From an uncultured Longilinea sp. (lineage in GTDB: Bacteria; Chloroflexota; Anaerolineae; Anaerolineales; Anaerolineaceae): 7,970 nt of DNA. Each line of letters starts with the position of its first letter. The stretch's first letter is position 1. This document shows, in pieces, positions 5,581-7,970 of the stretch. The notes beneath the pieces are model-generated. The model had not been told where the DNA came from. It worked only from the letters and a program-made list of their open reading frames with translations, and searched no databases. The translations under genes and the position numbers were made by a program. Where the stretch lies: positions 1 to 7,970 of the forward strand of contig CALMIB010000337.1 of the NCBI GenBank assembly GCA_937863945.1. Reading direction: 5' to 3'.

Positions 5581-7332
5581 ATGACGAGCAACCCGCCGTT
5601 GATTGAGATCGATCAAGTCACTTTTTTTCACAGCGGCCGCGAGGTGGCCGCTGAACCGGCTTTGCGCGGCCTGTCGCTGCGCATTGAGGCCGGCGAATTC
5701 CTGGCCCTGATCGGCGCCAACGGCTCCGGCAAGACCACGCTGGCGCGCCACCTGAACGCGCTGTTGGTTCCTACCCGGGGCAACGTGCGCGTGCTGGGCA
5801 TGGACACGCGCGAGCGGCGCAATTGGCCGGAGATCCGCACGGCGGTCGGCATGGTGTTCCAGTCGCCCGAAGATCAACTGGTCTCGACGACGGTGGAGGA
5901 TGACACCGCCTTCGCCGCCGAAAACGCCGGGCTGCCGCCGGATGAAATCCGCCGCCGGGTGGACGAAGCCCTGCGCGCGGTGGAGATGTGGGAGGAGCGC
6001 AAACGCCCGCCGCACCAGCTTTCGGCCGGGCAGATGCAGCGGGTGGCGCTGGCCGGGGTGCTGGCGATGCGGCCGCGCTGTATCGTGTTCGACGAAACCA
6101 CTGCCATGCTCGACCCGGCCGGGCGGCGCAACGTGATGGAAATGATGCAGCGGCTCAACCGCGCGGGTATGACCATAATCTATATCACGCACTACATGCA
6201 GGAGGCGCTGCTGGCCCGCCGCGTGGTGGTGCTCAGCCGCGGGCAGGTGGCGCTGGACGGTCTTCCGCGCGAAATTTTCTCGGATCCCCGGCGGCTGGCC
6301 GGGCTGGGGTTGGAGCTGCCGCCGCTGACCGCGCTGGCCGAGGGCTTGCAGGAATTTTTACCGGGCGTGCCGGTGGGCGCGCTGACGCCGGAGGAACTGG
6401 CGGAAGCAATTCCCGCCCCGGGTGAAGCGCAGCGTGCGCGCCACTTGCCCGAAGCACCCCCGCACCCTGCACGCGAGGCCGTGATCGAGGTGGGCAACCT
6501 GGCGCACATCTATATGAAGGATACCCCCCTGGCGCATACCGCGCTGGAGGATGTGACCCTCACCGCCGGTCGCGGCGCGGTGCACGGGCTGATCGGCGCG
6601 ACCGGATCGGGCAAGTCAACCCTGTTGCAGCATTTCAACGGCCTGCTGCGGCCGCAATCGGGCAGCGTGCGGGTGGCCGGTCGCCTGCTCAACGATCCCA
6701 ACGTGACTGTCCGGCAGATGGTGCAGGTGGTGGGACTGGTGTTTCAGAATCCCGAGGCGCAGTTCGTCGAGCAGTACATCGGCGACGAGATCGCCTACGG
6801 CCCGCGCCCGCTGCTGGAAAAACCGGCGCTGCGCGAGCGCGTGCAGTGGGCCATGCGCCTGGTGGGATTGGATTTCGAGCAATACAAGGACCGTCTGACC
6901 TATTCGCTCAGCGGCGGCGAGCGGCGCAAGGTGGCGCTGGCCTCGGTACTGGCGCTGCAGCCGCAAATTTTGGTGCTGGACGAACCCACCGCCGGGCTCG
7001 ATCCGCTCTCGCGGCGCGAGGTGTTGCGCCATTTGCAGGAGTTCCAGCGCGGCGGCATGACGCTGGTGCTGTCGTCGCACCAGATGGGCGACCTGGCGCG
7101 CCTGACCGAGCGCGTGACTGTGCTGCACGAGGGGCGCGACGTGCGCACCGGCACGGCGGCCGAGATTTTCAGCGAGGGCCAGCAACTGCACGACTGGGGC
7201 CTGGAAGCGCCGATTGCCGTGCAGGTGGCCGACCGGCTGCGTGCGCGCGGCTGGCCGGTGCCGCGCGGCGCCATCACCACCGAGGGGTTGGTGACAGCCA
7301 TGGCCGGGCTGGCGGCGAAGGAGGCGGCGTGA
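5581..7332 (+). CDS. ecfA: Energy-coupling factor transporter ATPase, fused EcfA1-EcfA2 type
   Basis: This 583-residue protein holds two complete ABC ATPase halves in one chain, the energising module of an ECF importer of vitamins or metal ions at the inner face of the membrane. Half 1 has Walker A GANGSGKT (45-52), the Q-loop VFQSPEDQ, signature LSAGQ (147-151), Walker B with Asp171-Glu172 followed by TTAMLDP, and His204. Half 2 has Walker A GATGSGKS (339-346), VFQNPEAQ, signature LSGGE (443-447), Asp467-Glu468 followed by PTAGLDP, and His500. The DETTAMLDP of half 1 is EcfA1-like and the second half is EcfA2-like, so both ATP sites look competent. A proline-rich linker at about 240-305 joins them. 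Most ECF systems use two separate genes. The ATG follows a GAGGA by 15 nt, a long spacing. The end overlaps ecfT by 4 nt. The substrate is not shown, because no S component lies in the window. Confidence 0.95.
   Translation: MTSNPPLIEIDQVTFFHSGREVAAEPALRGLSLRIEAGEFLALIGANGSGKTTLARHLNALLVPTRGNVRVLGMDTRERRNWPEIRTAVGMVFQSPEDQLVSTTVEDDTAFAAENAGLPPDEIRRRVDEALRAVEMWEERKRPPHQLSAGQMQRVALAGVLAMRPRCIVFDETTAMLDPAGRRNVMEMMQRLNRAGMTIIYITHYMQEALLARRVVVLSRGQVALDGLPREIFSDPRRLAGLGLELPPLTALAEGLQEFLPGVPVGALTPEELAEAIPAPGEAQRARHLPEAPPHPAREAVIEVGNLAHIYMKDTPLAHTALEDVTLTAGRGAVHGLIGATGSGKSTLLQHFNGLLRPQSGSVRVAGRLLNDPNVTVRQMVQVVGLVFQNPEAQFVEQYIGDEIAYGPRPLLEKPALRERVQWAMRLVGLDFEQYKDRLTYSLSGGERRKVALASVLALQPQILVLDEPTAGLDPLSRREVLRHLQEFQRGGMTLVLSSHQMGDLARLTERVTVLHEGRDVRTGTAAEIFSEGQQLHDWGLEAPIAVQVADRLRARGWPVPRGAITTEGLVTAMAGLAAKEAA
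7318..7324 (+). promoter_or_regulatory. Strong ribosome-binding site for ecfT inside the end of ecfA
   Basis: AAGGAGG lies four nucleotides before the GTG at 7329, within the last codons of ecfA. It fixes the GTG as the ecfT start and, with the GTGA overlap, indicates translational coupling of ATPase and transmembrane subunit. Confidence 0.8.
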
Positions 7333-7970
7333 GCGAATTTGAATTCCTCGACCGCGTCACCATCGGGCAGTACATTCCCGGCATTTCGCCGCTGCACCGC
7401 ATGGATCCGCGCGCGCGGCTGACGTCTGCGCTGCTATTGCTGGCCGCGATCACCTTCGCGCCGCGACCGGCTGGACTGGGACTGGCGCTGCTGGTGGTGA
7501 TGACGGCGGTCACGCTTTCCGGGTTGCCATGGCGATTTCTGCTGCGCGGCCTGCTGCCGCCGTTGCCGTTCCTGTTGTTCCTGGCGGTGCTGCAGGTGTT
7601 CTTCAACGCCCAGGAAAACCAGCCCCCGCTGCTGGCCTGGTGGGGCGTGGTGCAGATCTATGCCTCGGATTTGATCGTGGCGGGCATGCTGGTGCTGCGA
7701 TTTTGCATTTTGATCCTGGCCATCAGCCTGTTTTCGCTGGTGACCTCGACCTCGGAGATGATTTACGGCGTGGACGCGCTGCTCAAACCGCTGCGCTGGC
7801 TGCGCATCCCGACCCAGGACCTGACCATGATGGCGCAGATCACGCTGCGTTTCATCCCGTTCATGGCGCTGGCCGCCGAGCGCATCGTCAAGGCTCAAGC
7901 CTCGCGCGGGGTGGACTGGTCGGACAGGGGCGGCAACCTGTTGAAGCGCGCCCGGCGCATTTTGCCGCTG
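7329..7970 (+). CDS. ecfT: ECF transporter transmembrane subunit EcfT, 3' truncated by the window
   Basis: The frame is open from GTG 7329 to the window edge, giving 214 residues of an integral membrane protein. EcfT couples the two EcfA ATPase halves to the substrate-binding S component. The N-terminus has the family pattern PGISPLHRMDPRARL (17-31). Hydrophobic segments lie at about 31-43, 48-64, 69-92 and 115-139, with a further helix near 165-185. TLRFIPFMALAAERI (172-186) leads into AQASRG (189-194), the conserved Ala-x-Arg-Gly-type coupling motif that binds the ATPase groove. About one coupling helix and a final membrane segment should follow beyond the edge; typical EcfT proteins are 250-270 residues. 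The start overlaps the ecfA stop by 4 nt (GTGA) and has a strong AAGGAGG. The S component may follow downstream, or be encoded elsewhere as in group II ECF systems. Confidence 0.93.
   Translation, partial: MSEFEFLDRVTIGQYIPGISPLHRMDPRARLTSALLLLAAITFAPRPAGLGLALLVVMTAVTLSGLPWRFLLRGLLPPLPFLLFLAVLQVFFNAQENQPPLLAWWGVVQIYASDLIVAGMLVLRFCILILAISLFSLVTSTSEMIYGVDALLKPLRWLRIPTQDLTMMAQITLRFIPFMALAAERIVKAQASRGVDWSDRGGNLLKRARRILPL

Noticed and set aside
5410..6192. 260-codon open frame on the minus strand opposite the start of ecfA
   Set aside because: It covers the Walker A, signature and Walker B motifs of EcfA in antisense, and its translation is His/Arg/Gln-rich low-complexity.

Overview
The window is GC-rich outside one short island, densely coded, and reads as bacterial chromosome. 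The protein families are a PfaA/HglE-like lipid synthase, a PfaD enoyl reductase, a fused EcfA and an EcfT. Together with the coding style they suggest a Chloroflexota (Anaerolineae-like) or similar GC-rich environmental bacterium. That placement is an inference from family resemblance; no rRNA or other phylogenetic marker is present.

Positions 1-5285 hold the end of a secondary-lipid / polyunsaturated-fatty-acid-type synthase locus. The plus strand carries the C-terminal 945 residues of a large type I polyketide/fatty-acid synthase (end of an ACP, linker, structural plus catalytic ketoreductase, double-hot-dog dehydratase). After 62 nt that contain a perfect 13-bp hairpin, a Sfp-type 4'-phosphopantetheinyl transferase follows on the same strand. 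A PfaD-family trans-acting enoyl reductase lies convergently on the minus strand, separated from the transferase by a GC-rich terminator hairpin. The transferase would load the carrier domains, the synthase would carry out keto-reduction and dehydration, and PfaD would reduce the enoyl intermediates. The KS/AT part of the synthase is upstream of the window, so the product cannot be read here.

Positions 5286-5580 are a divergent intergenic region between pfaD and the ECF genes. It holds only weak promoter-like and ribosome-binding signals and a doubtful 41-codon ORF.

Positions 5581-7970 start an energy-coupling-factor (ECF) vitamin/metal transporter operon. A single-chain EcfA with two ATPase halves is translationally coupled by a 4-nt overlap to EcfT, which runs off the right edge. 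No substrate-binding S component is visible, so the substrate is unknown.

The most unusual structure is at 163-304. This AT-richer (about 46% GC), nested inverted repeat with an internal 39-nt direct repeat sits in frame in the linker between the ACP and the ketoreductase, and looks like a palindromic or STRR-like repeat element accommodated inside a protein. The last ACP has Thr where the phosphopantetheine-carrying Ser should be.
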